A stretch of 64,000 nucleotides of DNA from Planococcus antarcticus DSM 14505 (GTDB taxonomy: Bacteria; Bacillota; Bacilli; Bacillales_A; Planococcaceae). Where the stretch lies: positions 3,476,501-3,540,500 of the forward strand of contig NZ_CP016534.2 in NCBI RefSeq assembly GCF_001687565.2. The letters are read 5' to 3'. Positions within the stretch are counted from its first letter, which is position 1, and each line of letters opens with the position of its first letter. The notes beneath the pieces are model-generated. The model did no database searches. It was not told the DNA's origin and saw only the letters and a program-made list of their open reading frames with translations. This document shows, piece after piece, positions 8,661 through 17,375 of the stretch. Position numbers and translations under genes: made by a program.

Positions 8661-8966
8661 TTAAGGCTGAACTATTTTATCTTCGTTGGAGAGTTTCATA
8701 AGGAATGGATATAGTCCCAGAGCAACAATAAGCAATGTGGCGGTTAGCAAAATAACATCCCGCACTTCCAATTCAAAAATCAAATTGGATAATATGATGA
8801 CAAATAGCGGAAGAAAGCTGTAGATGCCTGTTATTTTTCTAGACTTCGGAACAATGTATTGCGTTTTTCCACAGTATGGACAATTTACTTTATTCGTAAG
8901 CTTCAAGGTTTTCAAAACAATCGTCTTCCACTTCCATTTTTGACCGCAATTTTCGCAGCTTGGCAT
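8661..8966 (-). CDS. Small zinc-ribbon membrane protein (CXXC...CXXC type)
   Basis: 101 residues. Two CxxC pairs (CENC at 4-7 and CPYC about 29-32) frame a short basic segment, as in the TIGR04104 CXXC-20-CXXC family of Bacillales; two hydrophobic segments follow (about 49-66 and 70-90). The cysteines probably bind zinc on the cytosolic side. AGGGAG precedes the start at 8966 by seven bases. It lies 13 bp after the end of the next minus-strand gene upstream, so the two form an operon. Function unknown. Confidence 0.7.
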   Translation of the reverse strand: MPSCENCGQKWKWKTIVLKTLKLTNKVNCPYCGKTQYIVPKSRKITGIYSFLPLFVIILSNLIFELEVRDVILLTATLLIVALGLYPFLMKLSNEDKIVQP

Positions 8967-8979
8967 AGTACCACTCCCT

Positions 8980-9249
8980 TCATTCTGATTTTCTTGCGTG
9001 ATCTGTTTGCAGGTAGCGGGTAAAATACGCGCCGGTGATCAGCAATGCCACGGTTAGTGCCATAGAGGTGATTCCAAGAAACCCAAACCAATAGCCTGCT
9101 AGATTGACTATGCCAATTAACAGAAAACAGATTGATGTCACTAGGCTTTTGGGATCTATGACCGGCGTTTCTTTCATTTTCATGAAGATTTTTTTGACTG
9201 TAATTCCTATAAGGATGAGCAGCAGGACAGTTGTTAAAGCTACCCACAC
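8980..9249 (-). CDS. Small membrane protein, 89 aa
   Basis: Begins with GTG 9249, preceded by GGAGG at nine bases. Three hydrophobic segments (about 2-18, 38-57, 58-76) and a charged tail (YLQTDHARKSE). No family recognised. First gene of a two-gene operon with the zinc-ribbon membrane protein. Confidence 0.55.
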   Translation of the reverse strand: MWVALTTVLLLILIGITVKKIFMKMKETPVIDPKSLVTSICFLLIGIVNLAGYWFGFLGITSMALTVALLITGAYFTRYLQTDHARKSE

Positions 9250-9417
9250 GATCAGCCACCTCCTTTTATTTCTCTGTTCTTCTATTTACGGGGAGGGCAG
9301 CAGAAAGTTTCGCATTTCGAAGTTGTTGCGGCCCAGAGCATCCTGAATTCTGGACCCTGCCACCCGAAAAGACGTACAATAAGAAGGAATGGTAAGCAAA
9401 GAGGAGGAAATTTATCT

Positions 9418-10236
9418 ATGGCAAACGATAGAGTTTTCACGTTACACAAAGGAGTTGAAATTCCCGATATCGGATTTGGCACTTGGCAAATTCCAAACGA
9501 AGAAGCCTACGCGGCAGTGACGACTGCTTTAGAAAATGGCTACACGCATATTGATACGGCTTTAGCCTATCAGAATGAGGAAAACGTCGGCAAAGCAATC
9601 CAGGATTTTAATATTTCCCGGGAAAAGGTCTTTATCACCAGTAAGCTACCGGCTCAAATCAAAGGCTATGACGTGACACTGGAAGCTTTTGGAGAAACGA
9701 TTTCGAATCTTGGCGTTGATTATTTAGATCTTTATTTGATTCATGCGCCGTGGCCATGGGATGACATTGGCAAGGACTGCACGGAAGGCAATATTGAATC
9801 GTGGAAAGCGATGGAGAAGCTTTATAAAGAAGGCAAAATCCGTGCAATTGGCGTCTCCAATTTTGCAGAAAAGGATATCCAAGCACTTATCGACGCCTGT
9901 GAAATCGTGCCGATGGCCAACCAGATTCCGTTCTATATCGGCCGCGATCAAGCAAGCTTGCTGCAATTCTGCAGACAGCATCATATTGTCGTGGAAGCTT
10001 ATTCACCGCTCGCGACAGGCCAGATTTTAAACAACGCTGAAATCAAGGAGATGGCTGCTAAATACGATGTAACGCCAGCTCAATTATGCATTCGTTATTG
10101 CTTAGAGCACGGCACCTTGCCACTTCCGAAATCAACGAATAAAGAACGCATCCTCGAAAACAGCCAACTGGATTTCACCATTTCTCCAGAAGATGTCCAA
10201 AAGCTTGATGCTTTTGAAGATATTCGCGCTAAATAA
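9418..10236 (+). CDS. Aldo/keto reductase (AKR5-type, YvgN-like)
   Basis: 272 residues, the usual size of the DkgA/YvgN group that reduces 2,5-diketogluconate, methylglyoxal and other small aldehydes with NADPH. The tetrad is visible: D in IDTALAY, Y in the same block, K in ITSKLP and H in LYLIHAPWPW; IRAIGVSNF and LPLPKSTNKERI are the family signatures for barrel end and cofactor binding. GGAGG lies ten bases before ATG 9418. A terminator follows at once, so the gene is monocistronic. It is not closely related to the other AKR in the window. Confidence 0.85.
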   Translation: MANDRVFTLHKGVEIPDIGFGTWQIPNEEAYAAVTTALENGYTHIDTALAYQNEENVGKAIQDFNISREKVFITSKLPAQIKGYDVTLEAFGETISNLGVDYLDLYLIHAPWPWDDIGKDCTEGNIESWKAMEKLYKEGKIRAIGVSNFAEKDIQALIDACEIVPMANQIPFYIGRDQASLLQFCRQHHIVVEAYSPLATGQILNNAEIKEMAAKYDVTPAQLCIRYCLEHGTLPLPKSTNKERILENSQLDFTISPEDVQKLDAFEDIRAK

Positions 10237-10238
10237 CA

Positions 10239-10266
10239 AAAAACCGCCCTCAGGCGGTTTTTTCAT
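10239..10266 (+). terminator. Rho-independent terminator
   Basis: AAAACCGCC / GGCGGTTTTTT hairpin with a four-base loop, directly after the AKR gene. Confidence 0.85.
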
Positions 10267-10379
10267 TTTTAATAGGGTTTTTTGGGGGGAAGTTGGTATT
10301 CAATGCGCATTATTGAAAAATCAGCTTGAAGTTTAGCTTTTTCAGTTTTTATCGGATCACCCATCCCCATATAATTGGA

Positions 10380-10484
10380 TATACTTTTTATGCGACCCCA
10401 AATACTTTCCATTCTACACGCAATACTTTCTAAAACTGGTTGAATACTTTCCAAAGCAGCCCAAATAATTTCCAAAGTCCCTTT
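10380..10484. repeat. Degenerate 21-bp tandem repeat, five units
   Basis: Units begin at 10380, 10401, 10422, 10443 and 10464, exactly 21 bp apart, each starting with a version of AATACTTTCC (TATACTTTTT, AATACTTTCC, AATACTTTCT, AATACTTTCC, AATAATTTCC) and then diverging. On the minus strand this gives a seven-residue-periodic frame (LESI, MESI...), without a convincing start, which I regard as a by-product of the repeat rather than a gene. Confidence 0.55.
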
Positions 10485-10521
10485 CTACCGCCCAAACTCC
10501 GTTTCAAACAAATAATGGAAA

Positions 10522-10687
10522 CAGTTTGCCAGGGCAAACTGCCTATGTCCGTGAGCAAAACCCACTCACGGACGACGATCAGTATTGTCTGGTATGTCAT
10601 TTGAGCTATCCGATAGTAAAAAAATTTTCTTCTTAATTTTCAGTCTAATGTAGAAGCTGGATTCCTCTATGGAGTTCAGCTTTTTTG
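10522..10687 (+). ncRNA. Possible small RNA: two perfect hairpins and a terminator
   Basis: Two adjacent perfect 9-bp hairpins, CAGTTTGCC/GGCAAACTG (10522-10541) and GTCCGTGAG/CTCACGGAC (10547-10573), are followed 80 bases later by a terminator with stem AAGCTG...CAGCTT and six T (10653-10686). No coding frame fits. I see no convincing promoter, so the RNA is a suggestion only. The rest of 10267-10863 shows no gene. Confidence 0.3.
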
Positions 10688-10863
10688 TTGCTGCGCACGG
10701 GTTCCTCCTGCTAATTTATTCCTTTCCTTAGACAGATGGCCTAGTTCTCGATTGCAAAAACTGAGACTAAACAGCAAATCCTTGTTTGACAGCTGTTTAT
10801 TTGACAATGACATAGGGAAGCTACTCATTACTACAGCTTTTCAAATCAGAGGAGGAAAAATTC

Positions 10864-11682
10864 TTGGGACATTATATTGAAGTGGAAGATGGCGTGAAAG
10901 TTTATGCAGAAGATATTGGGTCGGGACAGCCGGTCGTATTCATCCATGGCTGGCCATTGAACAGCAAATCGTTTGAGTCGCAGGTCAGTTTACTGGCGCA
11001 GCAAAATTTCCGTTTTATCGGCATCGACCTCAGAGGCTACGGAAAATCGGACAAGCCATGGTCCGGCTATGATTACGATACGGCAGCTAGCGATGTTAAA
11101 GCGGTTATTGATCATCTAAAACTTGATAACTTTGTGCTTGCTGGATTTTCTATGGGCGGACCGATTGCTATCCGCTACTTAACGAAGTTTGGCGAACAAG
11201 GCGTGGACAAATTGTTGCTGTTATCGGCTGCAGCTCCATTGTTTACACAGCGTGATGATTTCAAACACAACCTGAAGCCGGAGGAAGTGGACGATATCAT
11301 CAAACAAATCAAAGAAGATCGTCCAGCCTTTCTCGCTCAATTCGCAGACATGTTCTTCGAGCAGAAAAAGTCACCGGAATTTCTACATTGGTTCCAGATG
11401 CTCGGCCTTGAAGCGGGGGCTCATTCGACCATCAACTCCGCGATTGCCTTAAGAGATGAAGACTTGCGCGACGAGTTGGCAGGCATTAACCTTCCAACAG
11501 CTATTTTTCACGGCAAGAAAGATAAAATTTGCACTTATGAATTGGGCGAAGAAATGGCAAAACAAATACCCAACTCGGTTCTTGTTCCTTTCAAAGACAG
11601 CGGACATGGCATCAATGCCGATGAACCTGAACGCTTCAACAACGAATTGTTGAGCTTCCTGAAAAGCGCTGGCGTAAAATAA
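10864..11682 (+). CDS. Alpha/beta hydrolase (non-heme chloroperoxidase-like)
   Basis: 272 residues of alpha/beta-hydrolase fold. The oxyanion block VFIHGWPLNSKSF, the nucleophile elbow GFSMGG (serine about 97), the acid in FHGKKDKIC and the histidine in DSGHGINADEPERF make a full catalytic triad. The sequence is closest in style to the esterase/perhydrolase group called non-heme chloroperoxidases; true substrate unknown. TTG at 10864 is the likely start, with GAGGAGG eight bases upstream; no ATG lies near. Monocistronic between two terminators. Confidence 0.8.
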   Translation: MGHYIEVEDGVKVYAEDIGSGQPVVFIHGWPLNSKSFESQVSLLAQQNFRFIGIDLRGYGKSDKPWSGYDYDTAASDVKAVIDHLKLDNFVLAGFSMGGPIAIRYLTKFGEQGVDKLLLLSAAAPLFTQRDDFKHNLKPEEVDDIIKQIKEDRPAFLAQFADMFFEQKKSPEFLHWFQMLGLEAGAHSTINSAIALRDEDLRDELAGINLPTAIFHGKKDKICTYELGEEMAKQIPNSVLVPFKDSGHGINADEPERFNNELLSFLKSAGVK

Positions 11683-11697
11683 GGCCAGTTAGATCGG

Positions 11698-11732
11698 AAG
11701 AAAAGACAGGCTGAAACGCCGTCTTTTTTTTT
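11698..11732 (+). terminator. Rho-independent terminator
   Basis: AAAAGACaGGC / GCCgTCTTTT hairpin followed by a run of T, after the hydrolase gene. Confidence 0.75.
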
Positions 11733-11806
11733 TACGAAAAAGTGATCTAATTCTAAACCCCCGCCGTTATGTCTGTAAGAACCCAAAAAAAGAGGAGTGT
11801 TTTTAG

Positions 11807-13147
11807 ATGAATATGAACTGGAAAAAAGTTTTAGCACCCGTACTCGGAGCCGCGTTATTGATGCCTGGAATGGCAACAAACGTATTGGCGGATGAGCTTC
11901 CACCAACTGAAACAACAGGCGTGGAACTTCGCGCAACATTGGATTCTTTATTGTCCGAGCATTACGCACTGGCCGTCGATTCCATGATGAAAATCTATGA
12001 TGAGGACGAAGCTGCAGAAGCTTCCATTGCAGCGCTTGATGCTAACGCAGCTGACATGGAGCCGGTCATCGCTTCTGTTTACGGCGAAGAAGGCGGAACT
12101 GCTTTCGTCGAAATTTTCGATAAGCACAATACTGGAACGGACGATTACGCCGCTGCAGTTAGAGACGGCGACGAAGAAATGAAAGAAGAAGCGCTAGTCG
12201 AGATTCAGTCATTCGTTGACGACATGGGTGCATTTCTTGGCACTGCAACAGAAGGTAATCTTCCTGAAGATGGCGCGACTGCAGCACTTCGCGAGCATGA
12301 AGATTATGTGCAAGACACATTCGACCTTTATGTAGACGGTGAATACGAAGCCGCTTATACTTCTTATCTTGAAGGCTTCACGCAAATCTTTGGAGCAGGA
12401 AGTGCAATAAGTGGAGCTATTTCCGCGCAGTTCCCAGATCAGTTTTCTGATCCGAACACACCAGCTGGTGATTTCCGTTCGACTGTAAACCGCATTGCAG
12501 CTGAGCATTTCGCTTTAGCACAACTCAGCATGACAAAAGGGTATAATGGTTCTGAAGACTTTGACTTTGCCGATTGGGCACAAGATCAAAATACAGAAGA
12601 ATTCCGTGCAGCACTTGCTTCTGTCTACGGTGAAGAAGCCAGCAACCAATTTGTTCAACTATGGAACAACCAACACATTTCTGTTCAAGGTGATCTAGTT
12701 ACAGCTGTAGCAGCTGACGATCAGCAAGCAGCTGAAGAAGCGACAGATACTTTGACAAACACGTTTGCAACTGACCTTGGAACATTCTTAAACAGCGCTA
12801 CCGAAGATCGTATGCCTTTGGATGAAACCATTGCAGGTGTCAAAGCGCATGAAACTTCAGTAATCGATACATTCCAGCAGTACGTTTCAGGTGACTACGA
12901 AACTTCTTATGAAACTTACCGTGCAGGATATGCTATCATGTTCGATATCGGTAAAGGATTGAGCGGCGCAATTGTTGATCAATTCCCTGAGAACTTTGAA
13001 AACACAGCACCTGAAAAAATGCCGGCAACTGGACTTGGCGGAACAGCTAACCAATCAAACACAATGATTCTTTGGATTACATTGAGCACGATGGTCTTAT
13101 TGGCAGCTGGTACAATCACGTATCGCCAAACTAAAAACCAGCAATAA
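11807..13147 (+). CDS. Sortase-anchored surface protein with two repeated domains
   Basis: 446 residues. Residues 1-29 are a signal peptide ending near VLADE. The body is two homologous domains of about 170 residues: the first opens with ELRATLDSLLSEHYALA, the second (about residue 217) with DFRSTVNRIAAEHFALA; both contain VYGEE, a FVEIF/FVQLW block, a DDMGAFL/TDLGTFL block and end with SGAI(S/V)xQFP. The domains are helical and acidic. The C-terminus has the sorting motif MPATG (405-409), a hydrophobic span and a basic tail (RQTKNQQ), the standard cell-wall anchor. The sortase gene 57 bp downstream is its obvious processing enzyme. Binding partner unknown. Confidence 0.8.
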   Translation: MNMNWKKVLAPVLGAALLMPGMATNVLADELPPTETTGVELRATLDSLLSEHYALAVDSMMKIYDEDEAAEASIAALDANAADMEPVIASVYGEEGGTAFVEIFDKHNTGTDDYAAAVRDGDEEMKEEALVEIQSFVDDMGAFLGTATEGNLPEDGATAALREHEDYVQDTFDLYVDGEYEAAYTSYLEGFTQIFGAGSAISGAISAQFPDQFSDPNTPAGDFRSTVNRIAAEHFALAQLSMTKGYNGSEDFDFADWAQDQNTEEFRAALASVYGEEASNQFVQLWNNQHISVQGDLVTAVAADDQQAAEEATDTLTNTFATDLGTFLNSATEDRMPLDETIAGVKAHETSVIDTFQQYVSGDYETSYETYRAGYAIMFDIGKGLSGAIVDQFPENFENTAPEKMPATGLGGTANQSNTMILWITLSTMVLLAAGTITYRQTKNQQ

Positions 13148-13204
13148 CATTTCAGGGAGGGCCACTGGCTCTCTCTGTTCCTAATTAGAAAGGAGGGATT
13201 GCAG

Positions 13205-14176
13205 ATGAAGCAGCTTGTCACCATGGGAACGGCTATCATTTTATGCCTCGCCCTGTTTATCATATTAAAGCCTTTGGCTGCCAGTCCGACGTTTGAAGAA
13301 AAAGTTGAACCCTTTAAACAGACTGAACAAACAGAACAAGCGGCTGAAGAGGAAGAAGTATCCGGCAACTATGTCGACAAGATTGCGGAGTTTCCTATCC
13401 TTCCTGAACAGCGTGAAAAGCTTCAAATGCTCCAACAAGAACGCCAGGAAAGCATCAAAGGCATGGAGCCTTCACAGATTGAAGTCCCCTCTATCGGGGT
13501 CAAAGCAAACATAGAGCCGACTGGCATTCTGGATAACGGCCAAATGGGCGTGCCAGAAGATGTGGATCAAGTCGGTTGGTTTGAGCCTGGCTTCAAAGCA
13601 GGCGCAAAAGGTCATGCTGTTTTGGCAGGGCATGTTGATAGCCTAACGGGTCCAGCTGTCTTTTATGAGCTACAGAATGTAAAGGTAGGAGAAACTGTAA
13701 TTCTGAAGGACGCAGACGGACGCGAGATGGTTTTCGAGGTAAAAAACTTGACCAGCTATGAAACCGACGAAGCTCCAGTTGAAGAGATATTCGGCAACTC
13801 AGACAAGCGGATGATTAACTTAATCACTTGTACCGGTGATTTCAACCGCGATATCGGCTCTCACGAAGAGCGTCTAGTCGTTACAGCCGAATTGATCTCC
13901 GATTCTGATACAAAAGAAGTGCAACCAGAGCCTCCGACAAACGTAACAGCTACTGCTTTCAATCTCTCCTGGTACGCGGTGCGTGATGATGCCATTATCG
14001 GCTACCGCATTTATGAGGAAGATATTGCAACAGGCGAGATGAAGAAAATCGAAACCGTCTCTTTGTTTGACAGAAAGAAAGTCGAACTCACAACGGACGA
14101 CACGAAACGCTATTTCGTCACTTCGGTGGATGTTGACTTGAATGAATCTGAAAAAGCAGAAGCAGAAGTAAAGTAA
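13205..14176 (+). CDS. Class F-type sortase with C-terminal FN3-like domain
   Basis: 323 residues from ATG 13205, chosen because AAGGAGG lies seven bases upstream (a TTG at 13199 is too close). An N-terminal membrane anchor (about 7-24) is followed by an acidic stalk, then the sortase barrel: histidine in LAGHVDS, cysteine in NLITCTGDF and arginine in HEERLVV form the catalytic set of a transpeptidase that joins LPXTG-type proteins to the cell wall. After the barrel comes an extra region (PPTNVTATAFNLSWYAVRD...) that looks like a fibronectin type III domain, unusual for a sortase. Cotranscribed with the surface protein upstream. Confidence 0.8.
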   Translation: MKQLVTMGTAIILCLALFIILKPLAASPTFEEKVEPFKQTEQTEQAAEEEEVSGNYVDKIAEFPILPEQREKLQMLQQERQESIKGMEPSQIEVPSIGVKANIEPTGILDNGQMGVPEDVDQVGWFEPGFKAGAKGHAVLAGHVDSLTGPAVFYELQNVKVGETVILKDADGREMVFEVKNLTSYETDEAPVEEIFGNSDKRMINLITCTGDFNRDIGSHEERLVVTAELISDSDTKEVQPEPPTNVTATAFNLSWYAVRDDAIIGYRIYEEDIATGEMKKIETVSLFDRKKVELTTDDTKRYFVTSVDVDLNESEKAEAEVK

Positions 14177-14293
14177 GTATCAGGCTGAAAAAGCCTGTTG
14201 GTTACATTATCCAAGAAGCGAAGACATCGCTCTAGGCGGACGCTTTCCTGGCCTAATGCCAGAAGTGGCAAACACCTATATAATTGCATTTTA

Positions 14294-14332
14294 AAACCCA
14301 GCTAATTTTGATTAGCTGGGTTTTTATTATGT
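14294..14332. terminator. Bidirectional terminator
   Basis: AAACCCAGCTAAT / ATTAGCTGGGTTT stem with TTTG loop, between the sortase operon and the convergent ogt gene. Confidence 0.85.
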
Positions 14333-14830
14333 CTTATTGGCGGGCGGAGTATTTTTGCCAACCTCTTTTTCATGGCGCAGCAGCCATTCTTTCCGGGTCA
14401 ATGTACCGGCATAGCCTGTCAGCTTGCCGTTGGATCCAATGATTCGGTGGCAGGGCACGACAATGGTGAGCTTGTTCTTGCTGTTGGCGTTCCCTACCGC
14501 TCTCACAGCTTTGTCGCTGCCGATCGCTTTAGCAATTGCCCCGTACGAAACGGTTTCGGCATAGGGAACCTCGGTTAATGCCGACCACACCTGCTGCTGG
14601 AATTCAGTGCCTGTCGATTGACAAGGGATGGTGAATTCCAAGCGTTGTCCGTTGAAGTACTCTTCTAGCTGCCGTTGACAATCCACGATGACCTGCGGGC
14701 TGTCCGGACTGATTGGGTAGTCCATTTCTTCTTTTTCACTGAACAAGATCGAAACGATCGCTTGTTCTGTTCCGATGATTTCCACGACGCCGATTGGAGA
14801 TTGGAATTCAGCGCGATGCAGTCCATTCAT
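14327..14830 (-). CDS. ogt: Methylated-DNA-protein cysteine methyltransferase
   Basis: 167 residues from ATG 14830, chosen because the codon overlaps the alkA stop (ATGA) and GGAGG lies eight bases upstream. It takes the methyl group from O6-methylguanine onto its own cysteine in a suicide reaction. The active-site motif VVPCHRII is present and preceded by GNANSKN; the FQQQVWSAL and VSYGAIA blocks are the DNA-binding helix region. Third gene of adaA-alkA-ogt, equivalent in role to adaB of Bacillus subtilis. Confidence 0.9.
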   Translation of the reverse strand: MNGLHRAEFQSPIGVVEIIGTEQAIVSILFSEKEEMDYPISPDSPQVIVDCQRQLEEYFNGQRLEFTIPCQSTGTEFQQQVWSALTEVPYAETVSYGAIAKAIGSDKAVRAVGNANSKNKLTIVVPCHRIIGSNGKLTGYAGTLTRKEWLLRHEKEVGKNTPPANKT

Positions 14831-15723
14831 AACAAAGACCTCCATAAGTAGAATGTGGCATATGCCTGCCACCCTTCCCAGTTTTTCGCCAGCTCTATAA
14901 TTTCTTCAACTGTTGGTTTCCGCTCTTTTTTCAATTGGGCCTTCAACGCATTGTGCAAGCCAACATCTGCCAGTGGAAACGCTGATTGACTGTTTAAGCA
15001 CTTCATCATGACATAATTGGCCGACCACGCGCCAATACCACGAATTTTCAATAATGAACGCTCTATGTCGGGTTCTTGAAGTAACTGTTCCTTATTCAAA
15101 TCACCTTTTGTCATCGCGGAAGCAATGCCCAAAATATATTCGGCTTTCCTGCCAGTCAGCTGCAGCGCCCGTAAATCAGCGACGGTAAGAACGGCGATTG
15201 CTTCAGCAGTTGGAAACGTCCAATAACGTTCTCCCTCATAGATTAGAGATTCCCCAAAATTCTCGACAAACCGTCGCTTCAAAGTATAAGCGAAAGTCAG
15301 GTTGATTTGCTGGCCCATAACCGCCCATACTAACGCTTCAAACAAGTCTGGGACGCCCATGATTCGTAAACCGTAATATTGCTGAACCACTTTGCTCAAC
15401 ACCGGATCCATTTCCGCCATCGCATAAAATTCCCGTAAATCCGTTTTCAAATCAAACCAATCTTCTACGTAGCCGGCAGCCATTTTTCTTTCGACTACAG
15501 ACGGACAGCCGAGTGGGAATTCGATACGCAAAGCTCCAGTCACCGGAATGACATGAAACAGCACGAGTTTTCCGTTAAGCTTCAGTAATTTAGTCAAGAC
15601 GCCATCGTTAAGCTGATACAGGTTTTCCTGTGAAGATCTGCCAAGATGAACAAGGCATTCTGCAAAATTGAAATCAGCAGGCGTTTCAATATCCATATAC
15701 AAGTCATCGTTCTCCTTCTTCAT
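14827..15723 (-). CDS. alkA: DNA-3-methyladenine glycosylase, AlkA-type
   Basis: 298 residues. The C-terminal half has the helix-hairpin-helix-GPD fold: VWAVMGQQINLTFA, then the hairpin LLKIRGIGAWSANYVMM and the catalytic aspartate in FPLADVGLHN. The N-terminal half is the beta domain typical of AlkA and of the YfjP/AlkA group in Bacillales. It removes alkylated purines from DNA. ATGA overlaps with adaA upstream and ogt downstream show translational coupling. Confidence 0.85.
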   Translation of the reverse strand: MKKENDDLYMDIETPADFNFAECLVHLGRSSQENLYQLNDGVLTKLLKLNGKLVLFHVIPVTGALRIEFPLGCPSVVERKMAAGYVEDWFDLKTDLREFYAMAEMDPVLSKVVQQYYGLRIMGVPDLFEALVWAVMGQQINLTFAYTLKRRFVENFGESLIYEGERYWTFPTAEAIAVLTVADLRALQLTGRKAEYILGIASAMTKGDLNKEQLLQEPDIERSLLKIRGIGAWSANYVMMKCLNSQSAFPLADVGLHNALKAQLKKERKPTVEEIIELAKNWEGWQAYATFYLWRSLL

Positions 15724-16289
15724 GAAGTAACCGGCTCGCTTAGCTTACGGAATTCATAAGGCGAATGAGCCTTAATCTTGAGGAATATTTTGTAGAAATT
15801 GGACGGGCTTTGAAAACCCGTTTCAAAACACACCTCCAAGTTAGATAGGCTGGTGCGTTTTAATAATTGCACCGCCTTATCGATCCGGATCTTCTCCAGT
15901 GAGGAGTGCGGCGTTTCGGAAGTTTCCTGCTTGAACACACGCTCCAGATAAGACGGACTCATACCGACATGATTGGCCATGTCTTGCAGGCTTATGTTTT
16001 CCCGGTAGTTGCCCGCTAGGAAAGCCATCACTTTGCGTGTAAGTTCCTCATCAGGTGAATATTCCGTCTCGGGTTGGCATCTTTTGCATGCCCGAAATCC
16101 TCTTGCTTCCGCTTCTTCTATCGTCGAATAAAAATCGACGTTGATCTTTTTAGGTTTCCGGGACCTGCAGGATGGCCGGCAGAAAATCTTAGTTGTTTTG
16201 ACCGCCGTATAAAAGAGGCCGTCATATTTTCGGTCACAGGCCATGACTTTTTTCCACATCTCATCAAAAGAAAAACTTATTTTCTCCAT
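15720..16289 (-). CDS. adaA: AdaA: methylphosphotriester-sensing activator of the adaptive response
   Basis: 189 residues from ATG 16289, with AAGGGAGA eight bases upstream. The N-terminal Ada zinc domain has the four ligands in FCRPSC and ACKRC; the first cysteine accepts a methyl group from DNA phosphotriesters, turning the protein into an activator. The C-terminal half is an AraC-type DNA-binding domain (ISLQDMANHVGMSPSYLERVFK and a second helix-turn-helix). It lacks the methyltransferase domain of E. coli Ada, as in Bacillus, and that activity is supplied by ogt. A TATAAT (16358-16363, minus strand) without a good -35 box fits an activator-dependent promoter. Confidence 0.9.
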   Translation of the reverse strand: MEKISFSFDEMWKKVMACDRKYDGLFYTAVKTTKIFCRPSCRSRKPKKINVDFYSTIEEAEARGFRACKRCQPETEYSPDEELTRKVMAFLAGNYRENISLQDMANHVGMSPSYLERVFKQETSETPHSSLEKIRIDKAVQLLKRTSLSNLEVCFETGFQSPSNFYKIFLKIKAHSPYEFRKLSEPVTS

Positions 16290-16546
16290 CGTCTGGTCTC
16301 CCTTCACTTAAATTATGTACAGTTGCTCTATCATCTTCTTTACAAGCTCTTTGTCCTATTATATCCCAGAACAGCGCAATCTTCAGCTATCCGCTTCGCC
16401 TTGTTTTCTCCATTCTATAACTACGGACCCGAACATGCATCCTCAATCTTGCCTTTTCAGTCCGCAAAATCACGAGCGGAAGAATTTTAATTCTAGCCGT
16501 CTTCTTTTATAATGGGTAAGATGTCTATGAAAGAAGGAATCTGCTC

Positions 16547-16903
16547 ATGATACAAGTTTTTTGGTACATTTATGCCGCACTTCTTGCTACGTCCACAATT
16601 GGATTTTTCGTTCATGGTGGCTATAGAAGCCCTATTTTCCTGATTGACTTAGCATTCACAGTCATCGCCTGGATCGGTCTGTTTGGTTTTGTGACCCATC
16701 ATCAGATCTTCACACCATTTGTCTGGCAAGTGATCTTTGCAGCAGTGGTTTTATGGGATCTACTGTTTTTCTTCTTTATCAAAGCACATGTCACTACAGA
16801 AGAACCAGCGGCCGGCACTGCCTCTATGACCATCATCTCAGGTCTTTTGATGTTGGCATTACTTGGTCCTCTTTATTACGCTTTATTCCACTATTCATTT
16901 TGA
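16547..16903 (+). CDS. Small membrane protein, 118 aa
   Basis: Four predicted membrane segments (about 4-22, 32-50, 60-80, 92-112) with short loops and a VTTEEPAAGT loop before the last. No family recognised with certainty; similar small four-helix proteins are common in Bacillales. GAAAGAAGGAA lies upstream of ATG 16547. A strong terminator follows, so it is a single-gene unit. Confidence 0.6.
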   Translation: MIQVFWYIYAALLATSTIGFFVHGGYRSPIFLIDLAFTVIAWIGLFGFVTHHQIFTPFVWQVIFAAVVLWDLLFFFFIKAHVTTEEPAAGTASMTIISGLLMLALLGPLYYALFHYSF

Positions 16904-16922
16904 GGGTTCTGTCCTGTTCAAT

Positions 16923-16972
16923 ACAAAAGACTGCCTTTGTCCAATCTTGTTTGGATAAAGACAGTCTTTCTT
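16923..16972 (+). terminator. Rho-independent terminator
   Basis: AAAGACTGcCTTTGTCCAA pairs with TTTGGATAAAGaCAGTCTTT around a short loop. Confidence 0.85.
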
Positions 16973-17277
16973 AATGTACAAGCTGCCTACTTTCCAGACT
17001 CTTTTAGATCTTCCGTCAGGTTCTCCACTTACTTAAATTGATCCGACAACTCATGGGGTCGCCTTGGAAGGCAATCGAAAATCGCAGCAAAAGCTTATAT
17101 TCGAGATTGCCTTTTCACGGTGAACTTCCACGTGGATCATGGTCGAAAGCGGAGCTGGATTGTAGAATATCTGCAACAAAACAGAAGTCGCAATAAATCC
17201 TTTTAACTCACTATACTAAAAGGAGTCATTATACAAACGTCCCCCCTTTTCATACCGTCCCATGCCTTTTAAAGCAG
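16973..17277. repeat. Intergenic region with part of a dispersed repeat
   Basis: No gene is supported. The stretch around 17139-17170 (AAGCGGAGCTGGATTGTAGA...) matches, with a few changes, the 3' part of the intergenic repeat found at 29496-29518 (AAGCGGAGCTGGTTTGTGGA...), suggesting another degenerate copy of the same family. Confidence 0.4.
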
Positions 17278-17306
17278 TATACAAAGAAGACTGGAGACCG
17301 TATAAT
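17278..17306 (+). promoter_or_regulatory. Promoter of the SorC-family regulator gene
   Basis: -35 TATACA (17278-17283) and -10 TATAAT (17301-17306) with a 17-bp spacer, about 70 bases before the start codon. The operator seen before the two catabolic operons is not present here. Confidence 0.5.
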
Positions 17307-17375
17307 AAAGACATGAAAGCGGTTTACAAGATAGCTTTGCAGCCGCAAATCGGATTCTGACGAGAAGGTGCTACA

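Noticed and set aside
10269..10475. 68-codon minus-strand frame with MESI/LESI repeats
   Set aside because: Explained by the 21-bp tandem repeat, which gives seven-residue periodicity in any open frame; no start signal.
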